Source: Krasilnikovozyma curviuscula
Taxonomy: Eukaryota > Basidiomycota > Tremellomycetes > Cystofilobasidiales > Mrakiaceae
Reading direction: 5' to 3'
Assembly: GCA_014825775.1 (NCBI GenBank)
Contig: MVAQ01000097.1
Location: 1 to 64,000 of the forward strand
DNA length: 64,000 nt
Made by a program: the position numbers and the translations under genes. Positions 12,233 through 23,554 of the stretch are shown in pieces. Position 1 is the stretch's first letter. Each line of letters opens with the position of its first letter. Under the pieces are notes generated by a model. That model saw only the letters and a program-made list of their open reading frames with translations, did not search any database and was not told where the DNA came from.

Positions 12233-12535
12233 GATGACGAATATGTTGAAGGACACGATGGGATTGAAGGGTACACAGATTACTTTTTGATCAGCATGAT
12301 TGTGCCTTAACTCATTTGGAAACATCACTGTCGGAAGAGGCTGAGTCGCGTCCATAGTGATCGCCTACGTGCTTTCCAACGCGAAACCTTGCTGCTGCAA
12401 TTACCCCCTTCTCTTTAACCACAACTTCGCCTTCACCGTCATCTCCCCTGGTTCTAACTTGTATACTCTGTCTGATTCTTAACCTCGCCCAACTTCCACA
12501 TTCCTTCTCTCTTTATTCTCTCTGTCTGGAAGGCA
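12233..12535. other. Intergenic region, nothing recognised
   Basis: About 300 bp between two plus-strand genes. From about 12370 onward it is pyrimidine-rich (CTTCTCT, CTCTCTGTCT), typical of a fungal promoter or 5' leader for the gene at 12536. Confidence 0.5.
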
Positions 12536-14313
12536 ATGCTGAGCATACTACCAGCACGATTAGGGTCGAGATTGAGTCTTCTATCAGCTGTCTGCATTCT
12601 ATATTTGTTATACCTATACTTCTATGGCTCTTCCTCGGGCTACGATGACAAGCATAACCTGCTGTACGTCTACTTCATTTCTTGTCCATCATCCTCTATG
12701 GGATGGATACTCACTCTGGTTGCAATTTCCAGAGGCTTCAATAATGAAGTGATAGCTGGTATCAAAGACTGCTTAGCAACCAACACCTGTCGGCCTAACC
12801 AAGACAAGGTGAGCACATGGTTCAGTGACTCGGGACAAACTTGCTCAGGTATTTCTTCGCGTAAACGACAGGTCGTCATTTTCTCCACAGGCTGGTGCAC
12901 CCTCTACTACGCCCAAGATTTCAGAGGAGGCGAAGGAATCTGGTGTCACTCCATGGTCGAATCACTCAAGCGACAGGGCTACTCATTCTTGTTCTCTCAT
13001 GAAGATCCTGAAGCAGCCTTGATGCTGTACAACTTGTTCCCCGAAGTTGTCAAGGTAGTCATCGGGGACTCGATTAAGAAGCACGACACGCAGTTCATGA
13101 AGAGCGTGAAGAATCCCAAGGGCATACCGGCGTGGAAAATCATGTACTTCAACTACTACCCGATCACAGGGCAGTCGATCGTCGGAGACGAGTGGATCGG
13201 TCAATACCCTGCTTTGCTATTTTTGAGAGTAACAATACCCCGCTGACAGTCTGCTTCCCTTACCAGTGACCGCTGAGGTAGATGATCAGCCTTACGACAG
13301 AGGTAAGCTTTAGTCGCACCTTTACACGAAGCATATCTTCGACTGACAAAATTCATCAATGTCATGACAGGTTTCACTTACATCGGTTATTCGGTTAACT
13401 GCTCTGAACTCAATCACACTCCATTCGAACATCGCGAGAATAAGGCGTGGATGTTCGGCAAGGAACTCAAATATTTCCACCCTGACCAAAGCTCTTTCGC
13501 GACCGCATTCCCCATGGATTTCCCATCCAAATACGCCTCCGATGCAGCGTTGGATCACCACCCTCATGTCAAGTTCGTCGGTGGTTGGAAGGACAGTCGT
13601 AATGGAGAAGAACGAATGCGAGTTGCGCTCGAGGATCCTCAAGACGTGTTAAACGTCGGCAAGCTGGATCAAGCAGCTTTCAGGCATGAAGTTTCGACCA
13701 GCAAAGTCATTGTCGGCCTCGGTAACCCATGGTACTCTCCAACTCCGTACGAAGCACTCTGTCTTGGTGTACCTTTCCTTAACCCGATCTTGGACTGGAG
13801 GCTTGATCTTCCTGATGAGAAGATTTACTGGACGTCACAACAACCTACGTTGAGGCAACTTGAACCGCCGTAGGTCTAGTCCCACCCTTTGCCTGCTTAC
13901 TCGCCCTCAACGCTCATGCACATTTGGGATTTGGGTTTTAGCTACGTTTATCATGTTCACAAGGACAATTACGAGGAGTACAAACATGCCATCTCGTCCG
14001 CAATGTCGCATCCAATCGAGAGGTTAGTTTATGAGTCTCTCCTTTTACATCTAGGGCGAAAGGAGTTACGCCGTCTGACGTCTGACGAGTCATTTTCTTC
14101 AGTACCGTCCTCCCTCACATGACCGAAGCCGCCCTTGACCACCGCATTAAGACGCTGATCGAGACCGACTGGCACGGAAAAGCCGCTGTCATCTTGGCTC
14201 AGAGACAAAGCGGCAAGGACAAAGGAGGGGTAAGCATGTTGCGCCAATTTTTTTTTGGTTTGGTATAGATGTCTTACACGTTCCCTGTTGCGCAACAGAC
14301 ATTCACGCTGTAA
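12536..14313 (+). CDS. GT18-like Golgi glycosyltransferase (MGAT5 family type)
   Basis: Spliced exons give a type II membrane protein: a short N-terminus, one membrane anchor (LSLLSAVCILYLLYLYFYG) and a luminal catalytic region. Visible blocks are VVIFSTGWCTLYYAQDFRGG, GIWCHSMVESLKRQGYSFL, FTYIGYSVNCSE, HVKFVGGW and the sugar-nucleotide-binding block VIVGLGNPWYSPTPYEALCL followed by GVPFLNPI. That last block resembles the alpha-1,6-mannosylglycoprotein beta-1,6-N-acetylglucosaminyltransferase (GT18) family, which I take as the closest family; the exact sugar is not shown. The final exon appears to be the short TFTL stop at 14302-14313, reached through an intron starting at 14230. Reading through instead would add a poor-quality tail and stop at about 14269. 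It is convergent with the acetyltransferase gene 87 bp away. Confidence 0.75.
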
Positions 14314-14400
14314 ACCGTTAAGAAAGATATTGCTGTTGTTCTTTTGTTGTCGGGTATCGATAATTTTGGGTATAGTCGATTCGGTCTCTGAAAAAGGCAT

Positions 14401-15413
14401 CTACTGGTCTCTGCGCATCTGCGTCGAGCAAAGCTCTCGCACACCTCCTTCCCAATCCTCCCATGTCACAGATGAAACCCAAAGCGAAAGGCCTAGAGGT
14501 TCAGTCAGCAATCAGATCAACTTCTCGCAACGAGGCATTTGATCTGACACTCACCTGGCTGTTCGCTTCCCTTTGGTTCTCCGAAGCTGGTACTACTTAC
14601 CTCTCGCCAGCGCAACACACCCTCTTCTTTGAATCCCATTCGATGGGCTGCTTTTACAGAGCTTGTGTTGAGGGGCTTCGCTGAAGCCGTCCATTGGATT
14701 CTGCAGCAAACACGAAGCATAGCGGGATGAGTGCCGCTCGTTGACGAAACGGAAGTCACAATTACTAACCTCCTCATATTCAATCCTTTCGGTTTTGGAG
14801 AAAATGCGTACTCCAGTAGCAGACCGATAGCATGAGTGAGGACATATGTTCGTCTACAGCGGTAAGTATTCAGCACTTCGATCATCACTCCTACAATAAG
14901 TAGAGAGTCACTGACCGGAAGGGCCGCATCACAATAACATGGCCAAGTTCCAACACAAGGTTATCTGCTTCAGCGAGATGGTAATCAAGCACGCCTGCGA
15001 ATGCATTAGCAGCCTTGTCAATGACAGCGAACAAGACCTTGGTTGGTTCTCTTCTGTACGCCTCCAAATACACGAGAAAGCTGTCCAATGTGAAAGGTCC
15101 CCACGGGAGATATTTAAACATTTCGCCTGGATCCTCGTTCGTTCCGTCGACATAGGCCTGGGCATGCAACGAAGGCTAAAAGGGGAGGTGAGGAAGACGA
15201 CGTCAGAGATCTAGCTGGCCGCAAGAAAGGGCATAATCTGAGGAGCATCAAGCTTACAATGAAAGGTGTGACTATCACCTTTTCACTCTCGAGCGTCTTC
15301 AGCGGGAAGACAAAGTTGAGGTCGTATTCTTCAAGGGGCGTTGTAGCATGAGGTGGGGTTGCTCCCGCCTTGTCTACCACTGGAGGAACATAGGTGTTCA
15401 GAAAGTTAGGCAT
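14401..15413 (-). CDS. GNAT-family N-acetyltransferase (RimL-like)
   Basis: The start at 15413 gives MPNFLNTYVPPVVD. The family features follow: MFKYLPWGPFTLDSFLVYL, LFAVIDKAANAFAGVLDYHL, an acetyl-CoA-binding strand LVLELGHVIVM and HAIGLLLEYAF. The substrate-side tail is AAHRMGFKEEGVLRWRE, then a small 37-nt exon and SLSLWVSSVTWEDWEGGVRE. Fungal acetyltransferases of this RimJ/RimL-like type share the last blocks (RLGFxxEGVLRW and SxxWxDWExG). The protein is cytosolic, without signal or membrane segments. Substrate is unknown. The splice pattern near the 3' end (introns of about 42 nt and 30-odd nt) is the least certain part, but it restores the conserved WEDWEGG tail. It lies between two glycosyltransferase genes, in tandem with the downstream GT90 gene on the same strand. 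Confidence 0.8.
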
Positions 15414-15646
15414 GATGAGGTGGATGGGGTGTCGATGGCTAAGGTCTGATTTGTGGGTCTTGTGAAATCACCGACCTGGACGATACGATCCGCGTCGTTG
15501 GTGGTGGAGGGTATTGGGCAATCAAGCACGACTCTCAGAAGATAAAATTGAAATATTAAAACGTATTCATCGAGCTATATTGTTTTCCATGCAGGTGTGA
15601 AGAATACAACATAGTATATAAATTATGCTCATGCCAGTATGCCAGT

Positions 15647-18399
15647 CTAAAACTCTAAGTCCATCGCTGAAGGATCATCCGCTGTCAGTCTCGCCCATTC
15701 AAGATACAACCTGAACATATACGCGGACTGGGATGAGAGCAAGTCAGAAGAACGGTCAGAAATTGGATATTGCAGGAAAATTAGGCGTGGAAACTCACCA
15801 TGTCAACTCGTCGCCAGTTCTCAGCAGCCCACTGACGACCATTTCCAGCAATTTCGCCCGCAAGTTTATCTTCACCATTTGCGCCTGTCCCATCACCACG
15901 GAACTGTACCGGCAAAATGTCCCAATACGGAGCCAACGAAAAGGAAGGGAGTTCAGTCAGTGATGATGTCTCACAAATAGCGAACTCAAGTGGAATGACA
16001 GCTATACTTACGAAAGTCATGATGTCATAAATATCACTATAATCCACCTGATTGTATTGTTTAAAGCCTCAGTTCAGATCGCGCCTGAGAATAAAGATTT
16101 GGGGGACTCACCTTGACAGGAATGTAATGGAGCCATGGCTGGATTCTTTCATTCCACCATTCGTTGAAGACTGATATTATTGAAGAGGTCGTAAATGAGA
16201 ATGTACCAGATTAGCTCAGAAACGATATCACTCACTCGTTGACTTCAGTATCAAGGCACGCGAGGAGAGGACTCTGTTAAATCTGGCAGACCAAGCGTTT
16301 CCGTCCTAAGAAGCATAGAAAAGAGCATGTAAGGGTCATTAAACTCAATGAAGAGGTTACGAATGCGACTCACGATGTCGAGGATGAATTTATAGTGGTT
16401 CTCTTCGTCAAACGTCAACACCGGTCTATATGTCATCTCCTTTTTAATCTCATCACACGTTCCATCTTCAACAACGCATTCTGAAGAGAAGGTTGGACAT
16501 CAAAGAAACTTGGTTCAGCATACCACAAATCGAAGAGAGGAAGTCTACTCACGAATGGGCTCGTATGCTAGCCCAATGTCGATCAGCTTTTTGTTTAGCT
16601 CCGCATGGCTGACATTTTGTATAGCCTCCTTCACAGTTTCCTTTCCGACAACCTGCCTTGGAGAAGGAATGATCTCAACCATCCCAGGGATTTCGTATGA
16701 TGACATTTTTGAAATCCTAGGTCGATGTGTGTTTCGCCAGGGGGTGTGTTTCGAGAACCAGCCGCCAGTATTTCTTCCTCTCTAGGAAATGGAAGAACAA
16801 AAAGTGTCAGCTTGCTCCTTCTTTTTCAGATTGAAAGTAGAAAGTTCGGGTTACCCAGAGGAGTTTTTCTTGCTCCTTGTAGTCCCACGGCAGAGCACCA
16901 ACATCTTCGTGCCACTGTTCCATAGGAATCACCAGAATATCGGAGTGGAGATTGGTCTTGCTCAAAGAAAACATGGGTAACAGCTTCGGCCGCAGATGAG
17001 GCTTGACGCCAGCGGTGAGGCCATGGAGGTCCATGTTTTTTGGGAATTGACATAGGTTCATTGCTGCTGAGTGGTCAGAGATGAAAGATTTACCATGCCA
17101 AGAATCTTCCATGCTTGGATGTTCCTGATCGAGAGCTCCTTCGGGAAGCTGCTCAGTACTGAATTCGCCTTTGCCAATCGCCTTCATCACGGCTTGCGCG
17201 TAAGCAGGACTGTGCATTGGACAAGCTCCACCCCATTCGTGCAATGCTCGGTCTGCAACTTTGTCAGGTGCGATCCCTGATCAAATGGATGAAGTTTAGA
17301 CCAGTGAAGGTGAACGAAGAGTTGATGGGATACGACGTAATACTCACAGGTGCCATTATCAGCATGGGCCAGCAACTCCTTCAAATGGACACCGCTCACA
17401 AACTGACTGGGCGAATCATGAATGCTGAATACAGCATCTACGTCTGGAATCCACTTGGCTACGTCTTTGATAAAATCGATCTGACCAGTGACTCGAGCAT
17501 CTGCACCAAAGTATTTGTCGGCGTCGTAAGTCTTCCTTGAGACGGACACGGTTCCATTCTTGACTGAGATGGTGAAAGCATCAGGCGATACTGAGAGCTC
17601 ATATATTCGGTCTCGTAAGTCTGGTGGTGAAATGCCTCTAACCAAGGCAAAAGTAGAAACACGCTTTCAGTGTCAAAATATCAGCTTTGTACATCAGCCG
17701 TTTTACTCACCTGAATGGTGCAAGATCTTTCAAGATTTGGTCATACTCGTCGGGCAAGGTCACCTCGTTTTCGCTACAGAGTTTCGATCAGTTTAATCAT
17801 CATTTTAGCTCTTGGGAGCGGGAGAAAAAGCGCGTTGCTTACACGACAAATTTCCACCAATGGTCAAATCCTTTTGGCGGCTTCCTCCCACCGTTCCTTC
17901 GCATGTACTCGTGCACAGCTTGGCGCAATGTCCTGCTTTGCCTGTCAACTTTAGCCTGCCATTCAATTCGGGCTGAGTGAATGAGTTGATGAATTGGATT
18001 CCGTTCCGCTGGTAGGTTCTGGTCGACATAGAGGATACCATCTTCAATTCTGTGCCATCCATCTTTGGCTTTGTGGGGATACTCTTGGGTAGGTCTCTCA
18101 TAGTTGTCCACTGGACTCGAGACGGGTTCATCGATGTTCAGTCCTAGCTTTTCTCGACAAGCAGCAGACGTGTATGGGTCGCATTCCAGAAGAGTCTCTT
18201 CATGGTAAGGGTTCTTTGATGGTGGTAGCGAGGGTCTGGAAGACGAGTGTGAAAATAGGTAGGGAGCCAGTCCAAAGAGCACGATAGCTAAGAGCATAGC
18301 CAGCCAGAACCGATTGAACTGCAGGATCCTGAGGAATTGACTGAGGACACCATTGGTACCCTTCTTGTTCTCAGACAGCAGAGAATACCCAGTTGCCAT
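15647..18399 (-). CDS. GT90 / CAP10-domain glycosyltransferase
   Basis: Type II membrane protein of the CAP10 family, which includes capsule-associated proteins and a beta-1,2-xylosyltransferase in Cryptococcus. The cytosolic tail (MATGYSLLSENKKG) precedes one membrane anchor (FWLAMLLAIVLFGLAPYLF). The luminal stem follows, then the family entry block PPKGFDHWWKFVVENEVTLP, the DYD-like block PDVDAVFSIHDSP, LLWRGRNTGGWF with the following THRPRI, LVDIGL-like LIDIGLAYEP, RPVLTFDEENHYKFILDIDG plus NAWSARF, and LHYIPVKVDYSDIYDIM. The protein ends EWARLTADDPSAMDLEF. The start codon ATG 18399 follows an apparent 5'-leader intron (acceptor ends at 18401); the frame extending upstream has no ATG. Several introns of 50-70 nt. 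Likely Golgi enzyme for capsule, mannan or glycoprotein decoration; donor sugar not shown. Confidence 0.9.
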
Positions 18400-18874
18400 T
18401 CTGTTGAGTCGAGTGAGAAAAGCACCAAACCTTAAACTCACGATGCGTGTCGAGCGTGATTTGACGGAGAGAAGACGGACCTGATTGATAGTGTTTTCAC
18501 TGGAGGAGAGTATGGCCTCTACCAGCAGCCCGATGATCTAACCAGGTGTCGGGACTATCGAATGGTTGGCGAGAAAAGCTCTTTCGTCCCGCAGCTGTTT
18601 TCAAAGGAAACGGGTTCAATATCGCCACCATTGCTCACTTTCGACTGGCCATTTCATCTGCCAGACTGCCAAAGCACGAGTTAAATTGGGTGCAAGTGGA
18701 AGATAAAGACGGGAAAAACAATTGTAAAATTAGCTTTAATTTTCGATATTATTCGCTGACTTTTTATTCGAATGCCTGTTCCTGATCGACCATACGCTCA
18801 AATTAGAGCCTTGTATGACCCTTCAAGACTCTCAGGTTCTTGTTTATCTCAGAGGACCCCTTATTCATGTTGAG
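18400..18874. other. Divergent intergenic region (GT90 / MSS1)
   Basis: About 475 bp between divergent start codons. A likely leader intron for the GT90 gene runs from about 18441 down to 18401 (GTGAGT to CAG on the minus strand). No other features seen. Confidence 0.5.
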
Positions 18875-20827
18875 ATGGCTTTCCTCTACAAACGTAGTTT
18901 CACCAGCTTTACCTCCGGTCTTCCTCCCACCCAATCGCAACGAAACACCATTTTTGCTCTCTCTACCCCAGCAGGAAAAGCAGGTGTAGCTGTTATTAGG
19001 ATTAGTGGTCCAGCTGTCGACTCTGTCTATCATGACGTCTGTGCTACCGCGAAAGAAAAACAGAAGCGGCGGTCGGCTGCGGGTGATGACCAACAGCAGC
19101 CAACCTGGATGCCAAAAGCAAGGCAAATGGTGTTGAGGGATATTAAAATACGGAATGAGACCGTTGACAAGGGTCTCGTTGTGAGGTTTGATGGTAAGTC
19201 ATACTCCTTGCTCGTGCACGCCTGAAAACTAATTCTTGTGTCCTGGTTTCTTCTTAGCTCCGAACTCGTTCACCTCTCAGAATTTACTAGAACTCCACTT
19301 GCACTCCAGCTCCGCCATCATTTCACCACTCCTCGCTCACCTCGCAACTCTTCCCTTTTGTCGCCAGGCGCAGAGGGGCGAATTCACTCGTCGAGCTTGG
19401 GAAGCAGGGAAACTAAGCTTATTAGAGGTAGAAGGTATCAAAGATCTGATTGAAAGTGAGACCGAGAGTGAGAGGAGGTTGGCTCTCGGGATGATGAGTG
19501 TACGTACCATCTTATGACTCTACCTTTGCGCCAATGACCTACCAGCTCACTTGGCCTCTCTAGGGCGGAATGACCAAACATTACGAGCATCTAAGAAATG
19601 AAATTGTCACTGCTATGTCTATGGTGGAAGCATTGATTGACTTCGGTGAAGACGATGGCATTTCAGACTCCGTTTTCAGTGCTGGTCAGTATGATTGCTT
19701 CTGCATTCCAACACGGTCCTGTCATATGACAATTGATTTATGCTTTTCAATTTTTATTTTATTTTGTTTTGGCTACCAGCTGGTGACCGCGTCAACAGTC
19801 TCGTTTTAACCATCGAGCAGATTCTCGATGACAATCGGAAAGGTGAAATCATCAGGGAAGGCGTGAAATGTGTCATCTATGGACCCCCCAATGCCGGTAA
19901 AGTATGTCGAGTTTGTTCTTATCATGCCTGGACTCTCCAAAATCAAGACTGAGTTGTTATTTCAACGATCCCTAGTCAACACTCATCAACCACTTGTCGT
20001 TCCGTCGCGCTTCGATCGTCTCACCCCACGCCGGAACAACAAGAGACGTCATCACTCTGTCACTGGATCTGAATGGGGTCAAGGTCATTCTGAGTGACAC
20101 AGCAGGGCTGAGGTCATCTCCTGACGTAGGTGAGGTCGAAAAGATGGGGATCGAGATGGCAGAAGACGAAATCAGAAACGCAGATGTTGGTGTTCTTTTG
20201 CTCAACGCTGAGGAAATCCTTCGTGATGGGATTTCTTCTGATCTTCAGAGAATGTTGGAGGGCTTCACTGAAAAAAGAGACAGTCGCCTCGTTTTCGTCA
20301 ACCACTTGGATAGAATTGGCAGTGATAAAAACGTATCCAGCATTGTGAGATCTCAGTTGGGCTTAAAGAAGGTTTGGATGGGAAGTCTGAAGACCGGTGA
20401 AGGAATCAAAGAGTTTGTGGAAGAAGGGTTGGTCAAGATAGTTTCTGATAAGTGAGTATCCTGGAATTTCCGACATCCTTCTTGGTGACTAATCCAGTCT
20501 CATGGGGTGTCATGTCAAGGTTTTCACTGAATTCATCACTTGAGACTCCTCTCATTACCCACACTCGCCATCGATCACACCTCACCCAATCTCTGGTCTA
20601 CCTTCGGGCCTTCTTGTCGATGACCCATCACTCTCAGGCTGTTCTGGCAGCAGAAGAACTTCGGCACGCCTCTTTAGAAATAGGAGCTGTCACCGGTCAT
20701 GTAGGGAAAGAGGATGTGTTGGAAAAGCTGTTTGGTGAATTTTGTATCGGTATGTCTTTATTAGTCTTTCTTGCTGGCGATACTTTGAGCTGAAACTGTC
20801 CTGGTTCGTATCTATCGAGGGAAATAA
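18875..20827 (+). CDS. MSS1: Mitochondrial tRNA modification GTPase (MnmE/TrmE family)
   Basis: Works with the MTO1/MnmG partner to place a 5-taurinomethyl- or carboxymethylaminomethyl-type group on wobble uridine of mitochondrial tRNAs. The start at 18875 gives an arginine-poor but hydroxyl-rich presequence ([15 protein letters not shown]). The N-terminal folate-binding domain begins [20 protein letters not shown] and includes [19 protein letters not shown]. The helical domain carries ALIDFGEDD. The G domain has G1 GPPNAGKSTLINHL (split by an intron after the Lys), G2 AGTTRD and G3 DTAGL; G4 reads NHLD rather than NKxD. The C-terminal catalytic FCIGK is completed by a last exon that supplies only GG AAA TAA. 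An in-frame ATG at 18815 is an alternative start. Confidence 0.95.
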
Positions 20828-20852
20828 TTGGATGCCCATCCTTCAAATGTTC

Positions 20853-22227
20853 TTAAAACCTTTTGACAAAGCTGTCGGTCACTTCCCAAAGCTTGGACTG
20901 AATAGCCTCGTCGTTCATGTAAGGCGCTTCTAAAACGACTCCGTTCTTTCCAAAGAAACAACCCTTGACCTCTTCTCTCTTGTTGTTGCCAGGTTTCAGC
21001 GCTGGGGTTGTTGACAACCACATGCTGTTGTACACGCCGTCTGAGACGGACACCGCTAAGGGTTTTTGGATGAATAATATTAGTCGACCTAACAATCCTG
21101 GACCGGCTCCTGTCTTAGCTCCTTCCGTTAGTATAATACCTGGGTGGAGAGATACAACGAGAATGTTGGTGCTTTTAAGAGTCTTTTGGAGTTGCTTTGT
21201 CCATAACGCGTTGTAAGATTTGGTGAGAGCTGTTGATACGTGCTTAGTTGCCGATCATTCCTTCCGAAAAGCAAAGCATAAGAATACTCACAATATCTAG
21301 ACCCCTTAGATAAGAGACTATTGGTGGTACCTCCAGCTTTGTTCAATGTTTCAATAGACGAAACCCCATCCAGAGTTGTTTTGAATCTCATGGCGAGACC
21401 GGACGATACCTAGCCTTCGGTTACCATTCAGCGTCCTCAAATTTTGAAGTCAATCAAATAGAAACTCACATTGACTATTCTAACGTCTGACCCAGGCTCC
21501 TCCGATGTTTTGATCAGGATTGGGAGGAGACCTTGTGTAAAGGCGAAAGGACCGACGTGGTTGGCAGCGACAGATATTTCAGTTCCCTCTGGAGTAATTG
21601 AGTAGTCCAATCCCATCCTTCAGCGATTTTACACAACAAATCAGTTGATGGTATCAGGGGATCTTAGCAAAAGTGCTTACCCTCCAGCGTTGTTGACTAA
21701 AAAATAGTTTGATGATGAGCGATGCATTTTCGGATGTCGACTTAAGGGAGGCGAAGAACACTCACGAAGAACATCCAGTCTAGACTCCACTCTCATGAAC
21801 TCGGCAGCTGCATCTTTGCACTTCTTGACAGAGCTGAGATCTACTTGGAGAAATTTGAGGCGTGATTTGCAGCCAGGGATAAGGTTCTCCAACCGGTCAA
21901 TAGCACCCATCGCTTTTTCTTGAGAGCGACTGGCCATATAGACAGTTGCATTGGCAAGAAGAAGTTGTTTGCAAGATTCGAAACCAAGGCCGGAGCTGAA
22001 AAAGCGAGAAATTAACATCACCACACAACTAAATCGCGATTGCCAGTGAAGCACTTCTCTGACAGTCGAAGGCTCCGACTCCTGAAGGCACTTACTTTCC
22101 ACCAGTCACGAGGATGACTCGACTTTGGAATATGAGAGAACATTAGGAGCGATTCTTCTAGAGGTGAAGAGCTGGACATTACCTACCCAGTGAGGTCAGG
22201 GATTGTCAGAGAGGGGACTGAAGACAT
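20853..22227 (-). CDS. Short-chain dehydrogenase/reductase, retinol-dehydrogenase-like
   Basis: NAD(P)-dependent oxidoreductase with a Rossmann fold. Start at 22227 (MSSVPSLTIPDLTG). The cofactor-binding TGG-K-SGLGFESC motif is built across the first intron, followed by ATVYMASRSQEKAMGAI, the LQVDLSSVKKC acidic block, LVNNAGG, and VAANHVGPFAFTQGLLP. The catalytic block reads VRIVNVSSGLAMRF with the serine in place, and the Y-x3-K residues are YNALWTKQL, followed by VSLHPGIILTEGAK. The C-terminal part (SDGVYNSMWLSTTPALKPGN) matches the light-dependent protochlorophyllide reductase/retinol dehydrogenase-like branch common in fungi. Substrate unknown. Six or more short introns. Convergent with MSS1; stop codons are about 25 bp apart, so the 3' UTRs must overlap. 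Confidence 0.88.
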
Positions 22228-23554
22228 TGTTGGAGGAAGTAAGATAGAACACGATAGTGAAGGAGAGGGTATGAAGTAAGAGAAAGGTAGTGAATTTATC
22301 CCCAGCGGCTTTTATAAAGACAGCTCGTTTTGCGTTATGTAAAGCACTGGCATCGCAAAAACATCACTTCGTAATAATATGGTTCGTAAAGCTGTGGCGA
22401 TCCTGCGCCTTAGTAACGTTTCCGGGGAGGGCAGCAGCGCCAACGCTTGCTGATGCCCGTGACCCAAAAAACAAACAATTGACTTCTTCCATGTCCATTG
22501 GGTGTGGGAAAAGGTTTGAGTGTAACAGGTCAGCCCCAATTAATTTTGGAAAAAAATACCAGTTTCATTGGAATGCCGTTCATCGCTAGACCAGGACTAG
22601 TTCCAAAGCAACACCGCCTGCTGGTCTTTTTTTACCTCTTTTACGTCTTTTATGAAGCATTGAATGCTCTTGCTAGGCTACAGCTTCGGTCTTTGTCAAT
22701 TGCTCTGTTTTCCTTCCTCCGATAACAAGACAAGTGGCTCTTCAAAGTGCGCACCGAAACCATCTTCTCGCTTTGATTTCGTAATCTCTGCCATCAAAAC
22801 AGCTTTCACCACTACTCACATCATGGATGAATATTTACAGCTTTCCGTCGTTAAACACTCATTAAGCTGGCTGCAAACCATAGGAGTGTCCGCTGTCAAG
22901 AATTGATGGCGATCGTAAATCTCGTTTTCTTTCTCTGAGTGAGGCCCGAAAAGAAAAGTCATTGCTTGCAATCGAAGATAGAATATTGCTTTTGATTTAA
23001 TTACTGAACTTTGCTCGAAAACGTAAGTGTCGCAACATTACTCACATCTACACGACTGAATAACTCACGGGGGCCACAGACGCACACACACACACACACA
23101 CACTCTCTCTCTCTCTCTCCCTCTCTGGGGTTTATAATCTTTAATTAACTCTCAAGTTCGCCTCCCGCAATAGGTCGCTCCTTGGCCCTTGTGTCGCTAG
23201 CTTAACTGGTGGCGCTTTGTCGTGCCTTGTTTTTGTTACCAGCTTGTTCCTCTTCTCCCTCTCAAGCTCAGCCCTTGGTACATGTTAGTTATACTACGAA
23301 TCAATTATCTTATCGCCGTTAGCGAAAAGTCGCGCGATTTTCCAATCTGCTGTCAACCGCTTCAGGACAGGTGCAACTCAGCGACGGGTATTGAGTGGAC
23401 TCTCACAGGCACTCATAATCACCATCTTGTTCCTCTATCGCCTCTCAGTGCCGTAAACTCCACCTTCCTCTGTGGTGATAGTCTCTCAAGCCAGTTGAAG
23501 AAAGCGCAGTAGCTCCCTGTCGAGGACACCACCTCTTCCGACTTCTTGCCTGAC
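22228..23554. other. Long intergenic region (SDR / EMC6)
   Basis: The longest gene-free stretch (1.3 kb) between divergent start codons. No coding frame is supportable. It holds a dinucleotide microsatellite (listed separately) and pyrimidine-rich DNA toward the EMC6 start. Confidence 0.6.
23082..23126. repeat. (CA)n-(CT)n compound microsatellite
   Basis: About eleven CA units run directly into about eight CT units plus CCCTCTCT. It lies about 430 bp upstream of the EMC6 start codon, in the presumed promoter or 5' leader. Confidence 0.9.

Noticed and set aside
22290..22725. Overlapping short plus-strand frames in the SDR/EMC6 gap
   Set aside because: Composition is not protein-like and no family was recognised; they lie in the presumed promoter region.
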